Origin: Actinoplanes auranticolor
GTDB taxonomy: Bacteria > Actinomycetota > Actinomycetes > Mycobacteriales > Micromonosporaceae
Assembly (NCBI RefSeq): GCF_018332655.1
Contig: NZ_BOQL01000026.1
Location: 355,684 to 419,683 of the forward strand
DNA length: 64,000 nucleotides
Direction of reading: 5' to 3'
Shown here: positions 8,522-17,262 of the stretch, piece after piece
How positions within the stretch are numbered: position 1 is the first letter of the stretch
Layout of the letters: each line of letters opens with the position of its first letter
The notes under the pieces: model-generated
The model's database searches: none
Told to the model about the DNA's origin: nothing
What the model saw: the letters and a program-made list of their open reading frames with translations, nothing else
Translations under genes and position numbers: made by a program

Positions 8522-9247
8522 GTGGGCGCACTTCGGCATCTCGCCGGGCGGGTCTGGATCCATCCTCACGATCCGGACCCGGCCCGGGTGCAGGGCTGTG
8601 TCGCGGTGATCGCCGACGACGCCGGCAGCGTGCTGGTCGACGCGGGCAACAGCCCGGCCGTGGCGCAACGTGTGCGCGAGGCCGTCGTGACCGCCGGTCT
8701 GCCTCTGCCGCGCCGGCTGATCTACACCCATCACCACTGGGACCACGTCTGGGGCGCCTGCGCCTGGCCCGACGTGGAGATCATCGGCCACCGCGCCGGT
8801 GCACGCATCCTGCGCGCCGAGGCCGGCCGGCCGTGGAGCGAGGCGTACGTGCGGGAGCTGGCCGCCGGGAACGAGCGGATGATCCCGAGCTGCACGGCCC
8901 GGATCGCGGCGATGTCCGGGCTCTGGGACGGCTTCACCGTCGTCGCGCCACACGTCGAGTTCGACGACGTGCTCACGCTTCCCGGTGGCGTCGAGGTCCG
9001 GCACGTCGGCGGTGGCCACGCCGAGGATTCCACGGTGGTGGTCGTGCCGGATTCGGGAGTGGTGTTGCTGGGCGACTGCTTCTACCCGCCGCCGCTGCAC
9101 CTGCGGCAGCCGGACGACGGGCTCGACCTCGCCCTGATCCACCGCCTGCTCGCCGACTTCCCTCCCTCCCGGTTCTCCTGGTACGCCGACAGCCACGACG
9201 AGCCGAAGCCCAGCGCACTCCTGGAGAGCATTCTCCGGGCGCCCTAA
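8522..9247 (+). CDS. MBL-fold metallo-hydrolase
   Basis: The protein (241 residues from GTG 8522) has the metallo-beta-lactamase signature YTHHHWDHVWG (H70, H72, D74, H75), a later metal ligand in HVGGGHAEDS and Asp in LLGDCFYPP. Such enzymes hydrolyse esters, lactones, thioesters or phosphodiesters; the substrate is not evident. GGGAAGGAAG ends 4 bases before the GTG at 8522, so I prefer it to the ATG at 8492. Its stop overlaps the stop of the convergent gene at 9244. Confidence 0.87.
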   Translation: MGALRHLAGRVWIHPHDPDPARVQGCVAVIADDAGSVLVDAGNSPAVAQRVREAVVTAGLPLPRRLIYTHHHWDHVWGACAWPDVEIIGHRAGARILRAEAGRPWSEAYVRELAAGNERMIPSCTARIAAMSGLWDGFTVVAPHVEFDDVLTLPGGVEVRHVGGGHAEDSTVVVVPDSGVVLLGDCFYPPPLHLRQPDDGLDLALIHRLLADFPPSRFSWYADSHDEPKPSALLESILRAP

Positions 9248-9744
9248 TCGCCCCGGCCGGAAGCGATGATCAGGTACGTGTGGTCCGGCTGGGTCTGCGG
9301 CAGGCGCATCATGGTGAGCCGGACCTCGCGCGGCCACCACCGGGTCGGTTCCCGCCAGGCGCACTCCACGATCGGGGCCGCGGGGTCGTCGGCGCAGTCA
9401 CCGAGCTGCTCCCAGTGATCGAGCTGCGTGGCGACGATCTTCCGCGCCTGCAGCCACGGGGATCTCGCCGGCAAGGAATAGGTGTGCACCGTCGCGTCTC
9501 CGCGATCGCTGCGCAGGCCGAGCGCCATGATGTGGGCCCGGTCGATGACGACCCGCTCAGCGGCGGGAGGTTGGGGGACCGCTCCGGCGGGCGGGGTGAT
9601 CGTGCGCGGGACGCCGGCGGCTCTCCACCGTACGAGAGTCATCGCCCCCAGGGCGAGGATGACGACCGCCAGGACCCCAGCGAGGGCGGCGCCCAGGCGC
9701 CGTCGACCGATCCGCACAGCCGCAGCGTAGGCGACCCGCACCAC
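9244..9744 (-). CDS. Hypothetical protein with one N-terminal membrane anchor
   Basis: The 166-residue protein has one transmembrane segment (ALAGVLAVVILALGAMTLV, about 19-37), then an exported Pro-rich stretch and a small globular domain with two Cys (DCADD and ECAWRE). No family recognised. The start could be GTG 9744 or GTG 9717. It is divergent from the ABC transporter operon, and the three stacked inverted repeats lie between them, so it could be controlled by the same regulator. Confidence 0.6.
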   Translation of the reverse strand: MVRVAYAAAVRIGRRRLGAALAGVLAVVILALGAMTLVRWRAAGVPRTITPPAGAVPQPPAAERVVIDRAHIMALGLRSDRGDATVHTYSLPARSPWLQARKIVATQLDHWEQLGDCADDPAAPIVECAWREPTRWWPREVRLTMMRLPQTQPDHTYLIIASGRGD

Positions 9745-9756
9745 GCCGCCGGGTAC

Positions 9757-9772
9757 GCCTCCGGTCGGAGGC
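9757..9772. promoter_or_regulatory. Inverted repeat 1 of 3 upstream of the ABC/two-component operon
   Basis: GCCTCCG-GT-CGGAGGC is a perfect 7-bp-arm dyad with a 2-base centre. It lies just upstream of the start of the divergent small membrane gene (GTG 9744), where it could also act as an mRNA hairpin for that gene. See the two dyads that follow. Confidence 0.4.
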
Positions 9773-9781
9773 GGACGCCGA

Positions 9782-9801
9782 CGTACGACTCAAGTCGTAC
9801 G
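9782..9801. promoter_or_regulatory. 20-bp inverted repeat, candidate LuxR-type response-regulator site
   Basis: CGTACGACT-CA-AGTCGTACG has perfect 9-bp arms around a 2-base centre. This size and symmetry suit a NarL/LuxR-type response-regulator dimer, and such a regulator is encoded by the last gene of the operon downstream (14093-14755). The site is about 90 bases before the first start codon. Assignment to that regulator is inference. Confidence 0.55.
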
Positions 9802-9818
9802 CGAAGGTCCATCATCAA

Positions 9819-9836
9819 GGTGGACGCGCGTCCACC
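9819..9836. promoter_or_regulatory. 18-bp perfect palindrome overlapping the likely -35 region
   Basis: GGTGGACGCGCGTCCACC is an uninterrupted perfect palindrome. TGGACG inside it (9821-9826) could serve as a -35 element for a -10 at TAGCGT (9847-9852), so a bound protein here would block or shape transcription of the ABC operon that starts at 9891. The regulator is unknown. Confidence 0.5.
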
Positions 9837-9890
9837 GCTCGGCTCCTAGCGTCGTGGAGGTCCCCGGCCCCCGATCCACCTGGAGCTCCC

Positions 9891-10574
9891 GTGCCATCGT
9901 CACCCCTGCTCGTCGCCGACGACGTGAGCAAGTCGTTCGGTCTCACCCGGGCCCTGCACGGCGCGTCGCTGCAGGTCCACCCCGGTGAGGTGCTGGCGTT
10001 GACGGGCCCGTCGGGCTCTGGAAAGTCCACCCTGCTGCACTGCCTGTCCGGGATCCTGGCCCCGGACTCCGGCCGGGTGAGCTTCGAGGGCCGCGACCTG
10101 ACCTCGCTGAACGACCGGGAGCGCAGCGCGCTGCGGCGGGACGCGTTCGGCTTCGTCTTCCAGTTCGGCCAGCTGGTGCCCGAGCTCACCTGCCTGGAGA
10201 ACGTCGCGTTGCCGCTGCGGCTCGCCGGCGTACGGCGCACCCGGGCCGAACGGCGGGCGGCCGAGCTGCTCGTGCAGCTGGAAGTGGTCGAGGTGGCCGG
10301 CAAGCGCCCCGGGCAGGCGTCCGGCGGGCAGGCCCAGCGGGTCGCGGTGGCCCGCGCGCTGATCACCTCACCCCGGGTGATCTTCGCCGATGAGCCGACC
10401 GGTGCGCTCGACTCCCGCAACGGTGAGCACGTGATGCGGTTGCTGGTCGCCGCCGCGAAGGAGCAGGGAAGCGCGGTCGTGCTGGTCACCCACGAGCCGC
10501 CGATCGCGTCGTACGCCGATCGCGAGGTCACCTTCCGCGACGGTGCCGCCGTCTCCGCCGCGGTCGCCCGATGA
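9891..10574 (+). CDS. ABC transporter ATP-binding protein (MacB/LolD type)
   Basis: The 227-residue ATPase has a Walker A GPSGSGKST (39-47), Q-loop FVFQFGQLVPELT, signature ASGGQAQRVA (about 143-152) and Walker B VIFADEPTGALDS, followed by the switch His in LVTHEPP. The PTGALDS motif is typical of the MacB/LolD/FtsE class that pairs with FtsX-like permeases; the next gene is exactly that, starting at the overlapping ATGA. GTG start at 9891. It is likely a drug or peptide efflux/sensing system regulated by the two-component pair in the same operon. Confidence 0.93.
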   Translation: MPSSPLLVADDVSKSFGLTRALHGASLQVHPGEVLALTGPSGSGKSTLLHCLSGILAPDSGRVSFEGRDLTSLNDRERSALRRDAFGFVFQFGQLVPELTCLENVALPLRLAGVRRTRAERRAAELLVQLEVVEVAGKRPGQASGGQAQRVAVARALITSPRVIFADEPTGALDSRNGEHVMRLLVAAAKEQGSAVVLVTHEPPIASYADREVTFRDGAAVSAAVAR

Positions 10575-12877
10575 GCGCCGCGCAGCGCGGCCGCCGGGGC
10601 CGGTTCGCCTGGCTGGGCGACCTCGTCCTGGGGGTACGGCTGAGCGTGTCGGGCGGGCGTTCCGGCTGGCTGCGGCTCGCCCTGATCGCGGCCGGAGTGG
10701 GCCTCGGCGTGGGGATGCTGCTGATGCTGGCCGGTGCGCCGACCGCGGTGGGGGCCCGCGAGGAGCGACGGGCCGACCGGGCGATGGGTGCGACCGTCGA
10801 GCAGGCCGGGCCGGGCACGCTGCTGGCGCTGACCACGGAGACCCGGTTCCGCGACGAGCCCGTGCGGGGCAGGATCCTGCGCGCCGAGGGGGACCGCGCG
10901 CCGGCGCCGCCCGGGGTGGCGCGGATGCCGGCGCCCGGAGAGCTGTACGTCTCACCGGCGCTGGCCGACCTCATCGCCGGCCCCGGTGGTGAGCTGCTGC
11001 CGGCGCGGTGGTCCGCCACGGTGGCCGGCACGATCGCACCGCAGGGCCTCTCCGGGCCTGACGAGGTCTACTTCTACGTCGGGTCCGGCACGCTGACCAC
11101 CGAGGACGGGGCGGCACGCATCGCCTCGTTCGGTGCGGACAGCTCACCGACGACCGACCCGCTGATCGTGGTGCTGGCCGTCATCGGGTCGGCCGTCATG
11201 CTGCTGCCGGTGCTGGTGTTCGTCACGACGGCCGTACGGTTCGGCAGCGAGAGCCGGGAACGGCAGCTCGCCGCGATCCGGCTGGTCGGCGCGGACAGCC
11301 GGATGACCCGCCGGATCGCGGCCGGGGACGCCCTCATCGGCGCGGTGCTCGGACTCGCCGTCGGCGGCCTGGTCTTCCTCGGTCTGCGCCGGGTCGTCGG
11401 TGCCCTGCTGCCGGCCGACTTCAGCCCGTACCCGGCGGATCTGCGCCCGGTGGCGGCGCTGCTCGCCATGATCCTGCTGATCGTGCCGGCCGGCGCGGTG
11501 GTGATGGCGCTGTCCGCGCTGCGCCGCGTCGTCATCGAGCCGCTCGGCGTGGTCCGCCGCAGCGGCGCGCGCCGCCGGCGGCTCTGGTGGCGGCTGGTCC
11601 CCCCGGGCGTCGGCGTGGCCCTGCTCTACCCCCTGCTCGGCGGGTTGCCCGACGACGTCGGGGCGGGCACCCGGACCCAGCTCGCGGCGGGGGCGATCCT
11701 GCTGCTGGCCGGCGTCGTCGTGCTGCTGCCCTGGCTCGTGCAGGCGGCCGTACGGCACCTCGGCGGCGGCAGCGTCGCATGGCAGCTCGGCCTCCGCCGC
11801 CTGCAGCTCGACAGCGACACCGCCGTCCGTTTCGTCTCCGGTATCGCGGTGTCGGTGGCCGGCATCATCGCCGTCCAGGGCGTGCTCAGCACCTCGGTCG
11901 CCAACGCCGCCGGGGCCCAGCCGCCCGCCGACCGGTTCCAGGCCGTCGTCTACACCAACGGCGCCGACGGCACCGGCTGGGGCGCCGCCCTGGCCGGCAC
12001 CCCGGGCGTCCAGGCGGTGCGCACCTCCGGCTACGGCTACCTGCGTGCGGACCGGGAGCAGATGGGCGTGACCGTCCGGGTGGGCGACTGCGAGGTGCTC
12101 CGGCAGTACGCGCCGCTGCCGTCCTGCGCGGAGGGGGACAGCTTCCGGGCCGTCCACCCGGGCTGGGAGAGCCCCGAGCTGGCTCCCGGAGTCACGGCCG
12201 CCTTCCACGGCAGCGACGACACCGCGCCGCTCTCGCAGTGGAAGGTGCCCACCGGCCTCCCGGCCGTGACGCTGTACGCCGGCGAAGCCGCCCCGGCGTC
12301 GTACCTGGCCACCCCGGCGGCGCTCGAGGTCCGTCCCGACCTGCGGGGCCTGCTGACCGACGGCTACCTGGTACGGCTGGATCCCGCCCGCCCGGAGGCC
12401 GTCGAGCGGGTCCGGAACACCATGACGGGCCTGGCCCCGGCCGCACCCCTGCAGCTGTTCGGCGACGAGCGGATCGGCAACCAGTTCGGCGGGGCCCGGC
12501 AGGTGGCCCAGGGCTGCGCCGTGCTGCTCCTGCTGTTCATCGGCGCGAGCATGCTCGTCGGCGTCACCGAGCAGCTGCGCGAGCGCCGGCGGCTGCTGGC
12601 TGTGCTCGCCGCCTTCGGCACCCGGCGGCGGACGCTGTCGGCGTCGGTGCTCTACCAGGTGGCTGTCCCGGCCTCGATCGGACTGCTCCTGGCTGTCCTG
12701 ATCGGCAGCAGCCTGTCGGCCGTCCTGCTCGCGGCCGTCCGGGCCCCGGTCGAGCTGGACTGGCCGGCGATCGCCGCGCTGACCGTCACGGTGGCCGGGA
12801 TGGTCCTGGCCGTCACGGCCGCCGGCCTGCCCCTGCTGTTCCGGCTGCTGACGGTTCAGGAGCTGCGCAGTGAGTGA
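10571..12877 (+). CDS. FtsX-like ABC transporter permease
   Basis: The 768-residue membrane protein has an N-terminal TM (about 38-54), an extracytoplasmic domain, a three-TM FtsX block (from about 200), a further TM group near 340-400, a second extracytoplasmic domain and a C-terminal three-TM FtsX block. The cytoplasmic coupling sequences RQLAAIRLVGAD and RRLLAVLAAFGTRRR are the two FtsX repeats. This layout matches the duplicated permeases of BceB/YxdM-type and Streptomyces antibiotic exporters. Its ATG overlaps the ATPase stop, and its 3' end overlaps the kinase gene by 8 bases. Confidence 0.9.
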   Translation: MSAAQRGRRGRFAWLGDLVLGVRLSVSGGRSGWLRLALIAAGVGLGVGMLLMLAGAPTAVGAREERRADRAMGATVEQAGPGTLLALTTETRFRDEPVRGRILRAEGDRAPAPPGVARMPAPGELYVSPALADLIAGPGGELLPARWSATVAGTIAPQGLSGPDEVYFYVGSGTLTTEDGAARIASFGADSSPTTDPLIVVLAVIGSAVMLLPVLVFVTTAVRFGSESRERQLAAIRLVGADSRMTRRIAAGDALIGAVLGLAVGGLVFLGLRRVVGALLPADFSPYPADLRPVAALLAMILLIVPAGAVVMALSALRRVVIEPLGVVRRSGARRRRLWWRLVPPGVGVALLYPLLGGLPDDVGAGTRTQLAAGAILLLAGVVVLLPWLVQAAVRHLGGGSVAWQLGLRRLQLDSDTAVRFVSGIAVSVAGIIAVQGVLSTSVANAAGAQPPADRFQAVVYTNGADGTGWGAALAGTPGVQAVRTSGYGYLRADREQMGVTVRVGDCEVLRQYAPLPSCAEGDSFRAVHPGWESPELAPGVTAAFHGSDDTAPLSQWKVPTGLPAVTLYAGEAAPASYLATPAALEVRPDLRGLLTDGYLVRLDPARPEAVERVRNTMTGLAPAAPLQLFGDERIGNQFGGARQVAQGCAVLLLLFIGASMLVGVTEQLRERRRLLAVLAAFGTRRRTLSASVLYQVAVPASIGLLLAVLIGSSLSAVLLAAVRAPVELDWPAIAALTVTVAGMVLAVTAAGLPLLFRLLTVQELRSE

Positions 12878-14096
12878 AGCCCCTACGCTGACCGGCATGT
12901 CGTTGCGCGCTCTGGCCCGCGACCGGGGCCTGTGGGGCGACCTGGCGGTGTCCTGCTCGGTGGCCGCCCTGTCCACGTGGTGGTGGCACCAGTTCCGGCT
13001 GGGCGGCCTGCTGTTCGGCGTGCTGGCGGGACTGGCCCTGCTGTGGCGGCGCCATCGGCCGGTCACCGTCCTCGCCGCCGTGGCGGTGCTGACCGCGGTG
13101 ACCGCGACGATCGAGGTCAACGAGACGAAACTGCACGACGGCATGCTGCTGATCACGGTCGCCGTGGCGATGTACGCGGTCATCGTGTACGCCCCGACGC
13201 TGCGCCGGGCGGTGGCGGGCGGGATCGGCGGGTGGTTGTTCGCCTCCGTGCTGCTGCCGCTGCAGAACAACTCCCCGGCCGAGTGGTCGACGGTCTCGTT
13301 CCACGAGTTCGCGCGCGGCCAGGGGATCCTGCTGGGTTACGGGTCCGTGATCTGGGTGGCGGCCCTCAGCGTGCGGTACGTCGGCCAGCTGAAGATGAAC
13401 ACCTCCGAGCGCCGGCAGAGCGCCGAGCGGGAGCGCCGGCACGTGGCGCAGATCGCCGTGGCCGAGGAACGGGCCCGGATCGCCCGGGAGCTGCACGACA
13501 TCGTCGCGCACTCGCTGTCGGTGATCATCCTGCAGGCCAACGGGGCCGCGTACGCGTTCGACCACGACCAGCAGCGGGCGCGCGAGGCGTTGCGGACGAT
13601 CGGCACGACCGGCAGCGACGCCCTGGAGGAGATCAGGCAGCTGGTCGAGCTGCTCCGGAGCGCCGGTGACGGCCCGCCCGACCGGGCCCCGGTCGCGCTG
13701 GACCAGGTCGGCGCCGTGGTGCAGCGGGCCCGTGACGCGGGCCTGACGGCCGGCCTGACCGTGCACGGCACCCCGCCCGAGGTGCCCGGGGGAGTGGCCC
13801 TGGCCGTCTGCCGGATCGTGCAGGAGTCGCTGACGAACACGTTGAAGCACGCCGGCCCGGAGCCCGTCGCCACCGTGACCGTCAGCTACCGGCCGGCGAT
13901 GATCGACATCGAGGTGACGGACACGGGCACTGCCGCGGAGCAGGCGGGCTCCGGCGGGCACGGGCTCATCGGCATGCGCGAGCGGGTGGCCCTGTACGGC
14001 GGCACCTTCGAGGCCGGGCCGCAGCCGGGCGGCGGCTGGCGGGTGCACGCCGGGATTCCCCTCACCGGCTCCGCCGCCCGGGTGGTGGCGGCGTGA
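12870..14096 (+). CDS. Sensor histidine kinase (HisKA_3, NarL-linked type)
   Basis: The 408-residue kinase has about five N-terminal membrane segments (24-170), a short coiled region, and a HisKA_3 domain with the phospho-acceptor in RIARELHDIVAHSLSV (H209). The HATPase domain follows, with VQESLTNTLKHAG (N box) and GHGLIGMRERV (G box). There is almost no extracytoplasmic loop, so it probably senses in the membrane or through the permease. GTG 12870 overlaps the permease end; ATG 12897 is an alternative. It pairs with the response regulator that starts inside its last codons. Confidence 0.92.
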   Translation: MSEAPTLTGMSLRALARDRGLWGDLAVSCSVAALSTWWWHQFRLGGLLFGVLAGLALLWRRHRPVTVLAAVAVLTAVTATIEVNETKLHDGMLLITVAVAMYAVIVYAPTLRRAVAGGIGGWLFASVLLPLQNNSPAEWSTVSFHEFARGQGILLGYGSVIWVAALSVRYVGQLKMNTSERRQSAERERRHVAQIAVAEERARIARELHDIVAHSLSVIILQANGAAYAFDHDQQRAREALRTIGTTGSDALEEIRQLVELLRSAGDGPPDRAPVALDQVGAVVQRARDAGLTAGLTVHGTPPEVPGGVALAVCRIVQESLTNTLKHAGPEPVATVTVSYRPAMIDIEVTDTGTAAEQAGSGGHGLIGMRERVALYGGTFEAGPQPGGGWRVHAGIPLTGSAARVVAA

Positions 14097-14755
14097 TCCG
14101 GGTCGTGCTCGTCGACGACCAGCACCTGGTCCGGGCCGGGTTCCGGATGGTGCTGGACTACCAGGACGACATGACCGTGGTCGGGGAGGCCGGCGACGGT
14201 GCCGAGGCGCTGCGCCTGCTGGAGACGACCCCGGCCGACGTCGTCGTGATGGACCTGCGGATGCCCGTGCTCGACGGGGTGACCGCGACCCGGCGGATCT
14301 GCGCCGCCGGACCGCTGCCCCGGGTGCTGGTGCTGACCACCTTCGACACCGACGAGGAGGCGTTCGCCGCGCTGCAGGCCGGGGCGAGTGGCTTTCTGCT
14401 CAAGAGCGTGCCGCCGGACGACCTGCTGAGCGCGATCAGGGTGGTGGCCGGGGGTGAAGCCGTCGTGGCGCCCCGGGTGACCCGACGGCTGCTGGACCGC
14501 TTCGCCGGCCGGCTGGTCACCAGGGACCCGGCGGCGGCCGGCCTGCCGGAGATGACCGAACGGGAACGGGAGGTGCTGCTGCTGGTCGCCCAGGGACTGT
14601 CCAACGCCGAGATCGGCGGCCGGTTGCAGGTCGCCGAGGCCACCGTGAAGACCCACATCGGCCGGATCCTGGCCAAGCTCGGCCTGCGCGACCGGGTGCA
14701 GGCGGTGGTCTTCGCCTACGAGTCGGGGTTGGTCCGGCCCGGCAGCGACAACTGA
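14093..14755 (+). CDS. NarL/LuxR-family response regulator
   Basis: This 220-residue protein has a receiver domain with acidic VDD (8-9), phospho-acceptor Asp54 in VVMDLRMP and the conserved Lys in FLLKSVPP. A LuxR-type HTH follows, with LPEMTEREREVLLLVAQGLS and ATVKTHIGRILAKLGLRDR. GTG 14093 overlaps the kinase stop (GTGA). It is the last gene of the ABC/kinase/regulator operon and the best candidate to bind the dyad at 9782-9801. Confidence 0.94.
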   Translation: MIRVVLVDDQHLVRAGFRMVLDYQDDMTVVGEAGDGAEALRLLETTPADVVVMDLRMPVLDGVTATRRICAAGPLPRVLVLTTFDTDEEAFAALQAGASGFLLKSVPPDDLLSAIRVVAGGEAVVAPRVTRRLLDRFAGRLVTRDPAAAGLPEMTEREREVLLLVAQGLSNAEIGGRLQVAEATVKTHIGRILAKLGLRDRVQAVVFAYESGLVRPGSDN

Positions 14756-14861
14756 CCTCCGGCGGTCCTCCGGGGGACGGATCGACGGCATTCCGGGGGC
14801 CGCCGAAGCGCGCTACCGTGAAGCCTCGCAGTGACACTGGTCTATCCCTCGGGGGGATCGG

Positions 14862-16661
14862 ATGAACATACGCAGGCGGGCATCAGTCGCCGCGGCCGGC
14901 GCGCTGATCACGATGGCGACTCTTGCGGTGACCGGCCCGGCGACCGCCGCTCCGCCGGTGCCGGGGGGCCTCACCCACGAGGAGAATCCCCGGGTCCCGG
15001 AGGGTGCGGTGTGGACGGAGGCCTACTTCCCGTCCGCCGACCGCAGCGGCGTCGAGCTCCACGCAGACGTCCTGCGGCCGGCCCATCTGCCGCCCCACGC
15101 CAGGACGCCCGTGATCCTCGCCGTCGGCCCCTACTTCGGTCACTCGGGCCAGACCGGGCCGGAGGGGTGGACCCGCACCGGCCCGTCCAGCCGGTTCCTG
15201 GACTTCACCAGCGGCACGGACCTGTTCGCCCGCGGCTACACCTACGTCATGGTCGACCTGCGCGGCTTCGGCGGGAGCACCGGCTGCCTCGACTGGGCGG
15301 GCCCCGGCGAGCAGGCGGACGTGAAGGCCGCGATCCAGTGGGCGGCGAGCCGGCGGTGGTCGACCGGCAAGGTCGGCATGTACGGCAAGTCGTACGACGC
15401 CGTGACCGGCCTGGTCGGCAACAATCTGCGTCTCGGCGCGCTCAAGGCCGTCGTGGCCCAGGAGCCGGTGTGGAACATGTACAACTACCTGTTCAGCAAC
15501 CGCGTACCCCGGCCCAACGTGACCGCCACCCCGAACGCCTACAACGGCATAGCCGCGACCGGGGCCCTGCCCGACGACACCGGGCGCTACCGGGCCAACG
15601 CCGCCTACGAGCAGAGCCACCCCGAGTGCTTCGCCGACAACCTCGCGAAGAACAACAACCCTGACCTCTCCTCGCCGTACTGGCGGGCCCGCAACCTCGC
15701 GGCGAACGCCAAGGGCACCAGCACCCCGCTGTTCGTCACCCAGGGCTTCATCGAGAACAACACCAAGCCGGAGGACATGCAGGAGTACCTGGCCAACCAC
15801 CGCGGCGTGGAGCGGGGCTGGCTCGGGCAGTGGGAGCACGTCCGCGGCAACGACACCAACGAGCAGGGGCAGCTGCTGCAGGGGCGCGCCGGCTTCTTCG
15901 CCGAGGTCATGCGCTTCTACGACCGCTACCTGAAGGGCATCAGGCCCGCGGTCCAGGACCCCGCCTACGCCATCGAGGACAACACCGGTGCGTGGCGCGC
16001 CCAGCGGACCTGGCCGGCGCCGTCGTCGTCCACCGCGGTGCGGCTGCCGGACGGGCAGTACGTGGACGACGGCGTCGCCTCGACGCTGGCCGCACCGGCC
16101 GTCCCCGCCGGCCGCCAGTGGGACATGGAGCACGCCACGGATCCGGCCCCGCCCGCCACCAGAAGCCTCGCGCCGATGCCGGCCGCCGCCGATGCCCACA
16201 GCTACTTCAGCTGGTCGACGCCGGTCCGGTCCCGGGTGCGGATCACCGCCACGCCGCGGATCACGTTGCGGGCCGGTGCACCGGGCAACGTCATGGTGCG
16301 GCTCTGGGACGTCGCGCCGGACGGGACCGCGGTGATGTTCGACGAGAACGTCGCGCTGATCGCCCGGGCCGGCCGGGTGGCGTTCGACCTGAAGTCCACC
16401 GACTGGACCTTCGCGGTGGGGCACCAGCTCGGGGTGCAGATCGGGACGATCGGCAGTGGCAGCTGGCTCGACACCCCGTCGGGCAACACCATCGGGGTCA
16501 CCCGGGCGCGGCTGGAGCTGGCCCTGCAGAACCCCCGGTTCGACGTGCCGACCCAGGGCGACCGGTCGCCGTTCCTCGACACCTACCTGAGGCAGTACAC
16601 CCGGACGCTCACCGGCGTCGGGGAGGGCACCTTCCCGCTCGCCGTCCGCAACGCGCGCTGA
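14862..16661 (+). CDS. Secreted CocE/NonD-family hydrolase (Xaa-Pro dipeptidyl-peptidase S15 fold)
   Basis: The 599-residue protein begins with a Sec signal peptide (VAAAGALITMATLAVTG, cleavage near ATA-A at 30). The alpha/beta-hydrolase domain has VDLRGFGGSTG and the nucleophile elbow MYGKSYDAV (Ser177); an Asp/His pair is expected further on, and the C-terminal third (from about 400) forms the jelly-roll X-Pro_dipeptidyl-peptidase C domain, with SWSTPVRSRVRI. It is probably an extracellular peptidase or esterase. The gene stands alone and is followed by a strong hairpin. Confidence 0.88.
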   Translation: MNIRRRASVAAAGALITMATLAVTGPATAAPPVPGGLTHEENPRVPEGAVWTEAYFPSADRSGVELHADVLRPAHLPPHARTPVILAVGPYFGHSGQTGPEGWTRTGPSSRFLDFTSGTDLFARGYTYVMVDLRGFGGSTGCLDWAGPGEQADVKAAIQWAASRRWSTGKVGMYGKSYDAVTGLVGNNLRLGALKAVVAQEPVWNMYNYLFSNRVPRPNVTATPNAYNGIAATGALPDDTGRYRANAAYEQSHPECFADNLAKNNNPDLSSPYWRARNLAANAKGTSTPLFVTQGFIENNTKPEDMQEYLANHRGVERGWLGQWEHVRGNDTNEQGQLLQGRAGFFAEVMRFYDRYLKGIRPAVQDPAYAIEDNTGAWRAQRTWPAPSSSTAVRLPDGQYVDDGVASTLAAPAVPAGRQWDMEHATDPAPPATRSLAPMPAAADAHSYFSWSTPVRSRVRITATPRITLRAGAPGNVMVRLWDVAPDGTAVMFDENVALIARAGRVAFDLKSTDWTFAVGHQLGVQIGTIGSGSWLDTPSGNTIGVTRARLELALQNPRFDVPTQGDRSPFLDTYLRQYTRTLTGVGEGTFPLAVRNAR

Positions 16662-16685
16662 GCACTCGGTCGACTCGAGTGAGCC

Positions 16686-16719
16686 GCCCGGCCGGTGGGA
16701 CTGCTCCAACCGGCCGGGC
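16686..16719 (+). terminator. Hairpin downstream of the CocE-like gene
   Basis: GCCCGGCCGGT and ACCGGCCGGGC form a perfect 11-bp stem around a 12-base loop, 25 bases after the stop codon. There is no U-tract, as usual for actinomycete terminators. It could also terminate reading from the opposite strand. Confidence 0.55.
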
Positions 16720-16799
16720 CGGTGCCCGACGTGACCGGCGGCGTCTGCGCGCCGGTCCGCCGGCCACCGCGGCCCGGCGCGGCCGCCGCACGTCGAGGG

Positions 16800-17219
16800 C
16801 CGCACGCACGGTCGCGACCGAGCTGGGCAGGATCGTCAGCGCCGCGTGCAGCGGTGACCAGCCGAGACCGTCCTGCAGGAACAGCGTCAGGGCCGGGGAC
16901 GCCGACATCGTCGCGCCGAACTGGAACATGGCGGTCAGGGTGCCGCGGGAGCCCAGCAACGCGGGGAGCGGGGTCGGGGTGCGGCCGCCGCGGGCGTACC
17001 GCCGCTCCCAGGCGATCAGCGCGACCAGCGCCGCCGCCGCGCCACCGGCCACCAGAACCGCGGCGGGCCCTGCCCGTCCGGCAGAACGAAGGGCAGCAGC
17101 ACGGCGAGCGTCGCCGTGGCCAGCAGGGCCAGCCCGGCCAGGCCGAGGGCCGCCCCGATGACCGTGCCGGCGCCGATTCGGCACGGCCCGACCGTGGGGG
17201 AGCGTTCCGCCGGGTGGTC
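16800..17219 (-). pseudogene. Remnant of a DHA2-type (EmrB/QacA) MFS exporter
   Basis: Two minus-strand frames hold pieces of one membrane transporter. From about 17180 down to 17040 one frame reads VIGAALGLAGLALLATATLA and then LLPFVLPDGQGPP, matching the central TM7 of 14-TM exporters. A second frame, from about 17070 down, continues with VALIAWERRYARGG, LPALLGSRGTLTAMF and TLFLQDGLGWSPLHAALTIL, the TM8-TM9 region. A +/-1 shift separates the two, the N- and C-terminal thirds are missing, and after about 16830 the sequence becomes Arg-rich and non-homologous. This is a dead gene fragment in the 660-base gap before the sulfonate operon. Confidence 0.75.
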
Positions 17220-17262
17220 AGGACGCAGCTCGCTTCCAGCAGGCGGGACGGGGTCTTGCCCA

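Noticed and set aside
8402..9364. Open minus-strand frame continuing upstream of the subtilisin for 320 codons
   Set aside because: It is antisense to the MBL hydrolase, Arg/Pro-rich and without homology; high GC makes such shadows common. A ribosome site and signal peptide fix the true start at 8401.
11144..13270. 708-codon minus-strand frame opposite the ABC permease and kinase
   Set aside because: It is the complement of real, domain-bearing genes; its product is Gln/Arg/Asp-rich and shows no fold.
14883..16805. 640-codon minus-strand frame opposite the CocE-like gene
   Set aside because: Antisense shadow of a gene with signal peptide, catalytic Ser and domain order; no homology of its own.
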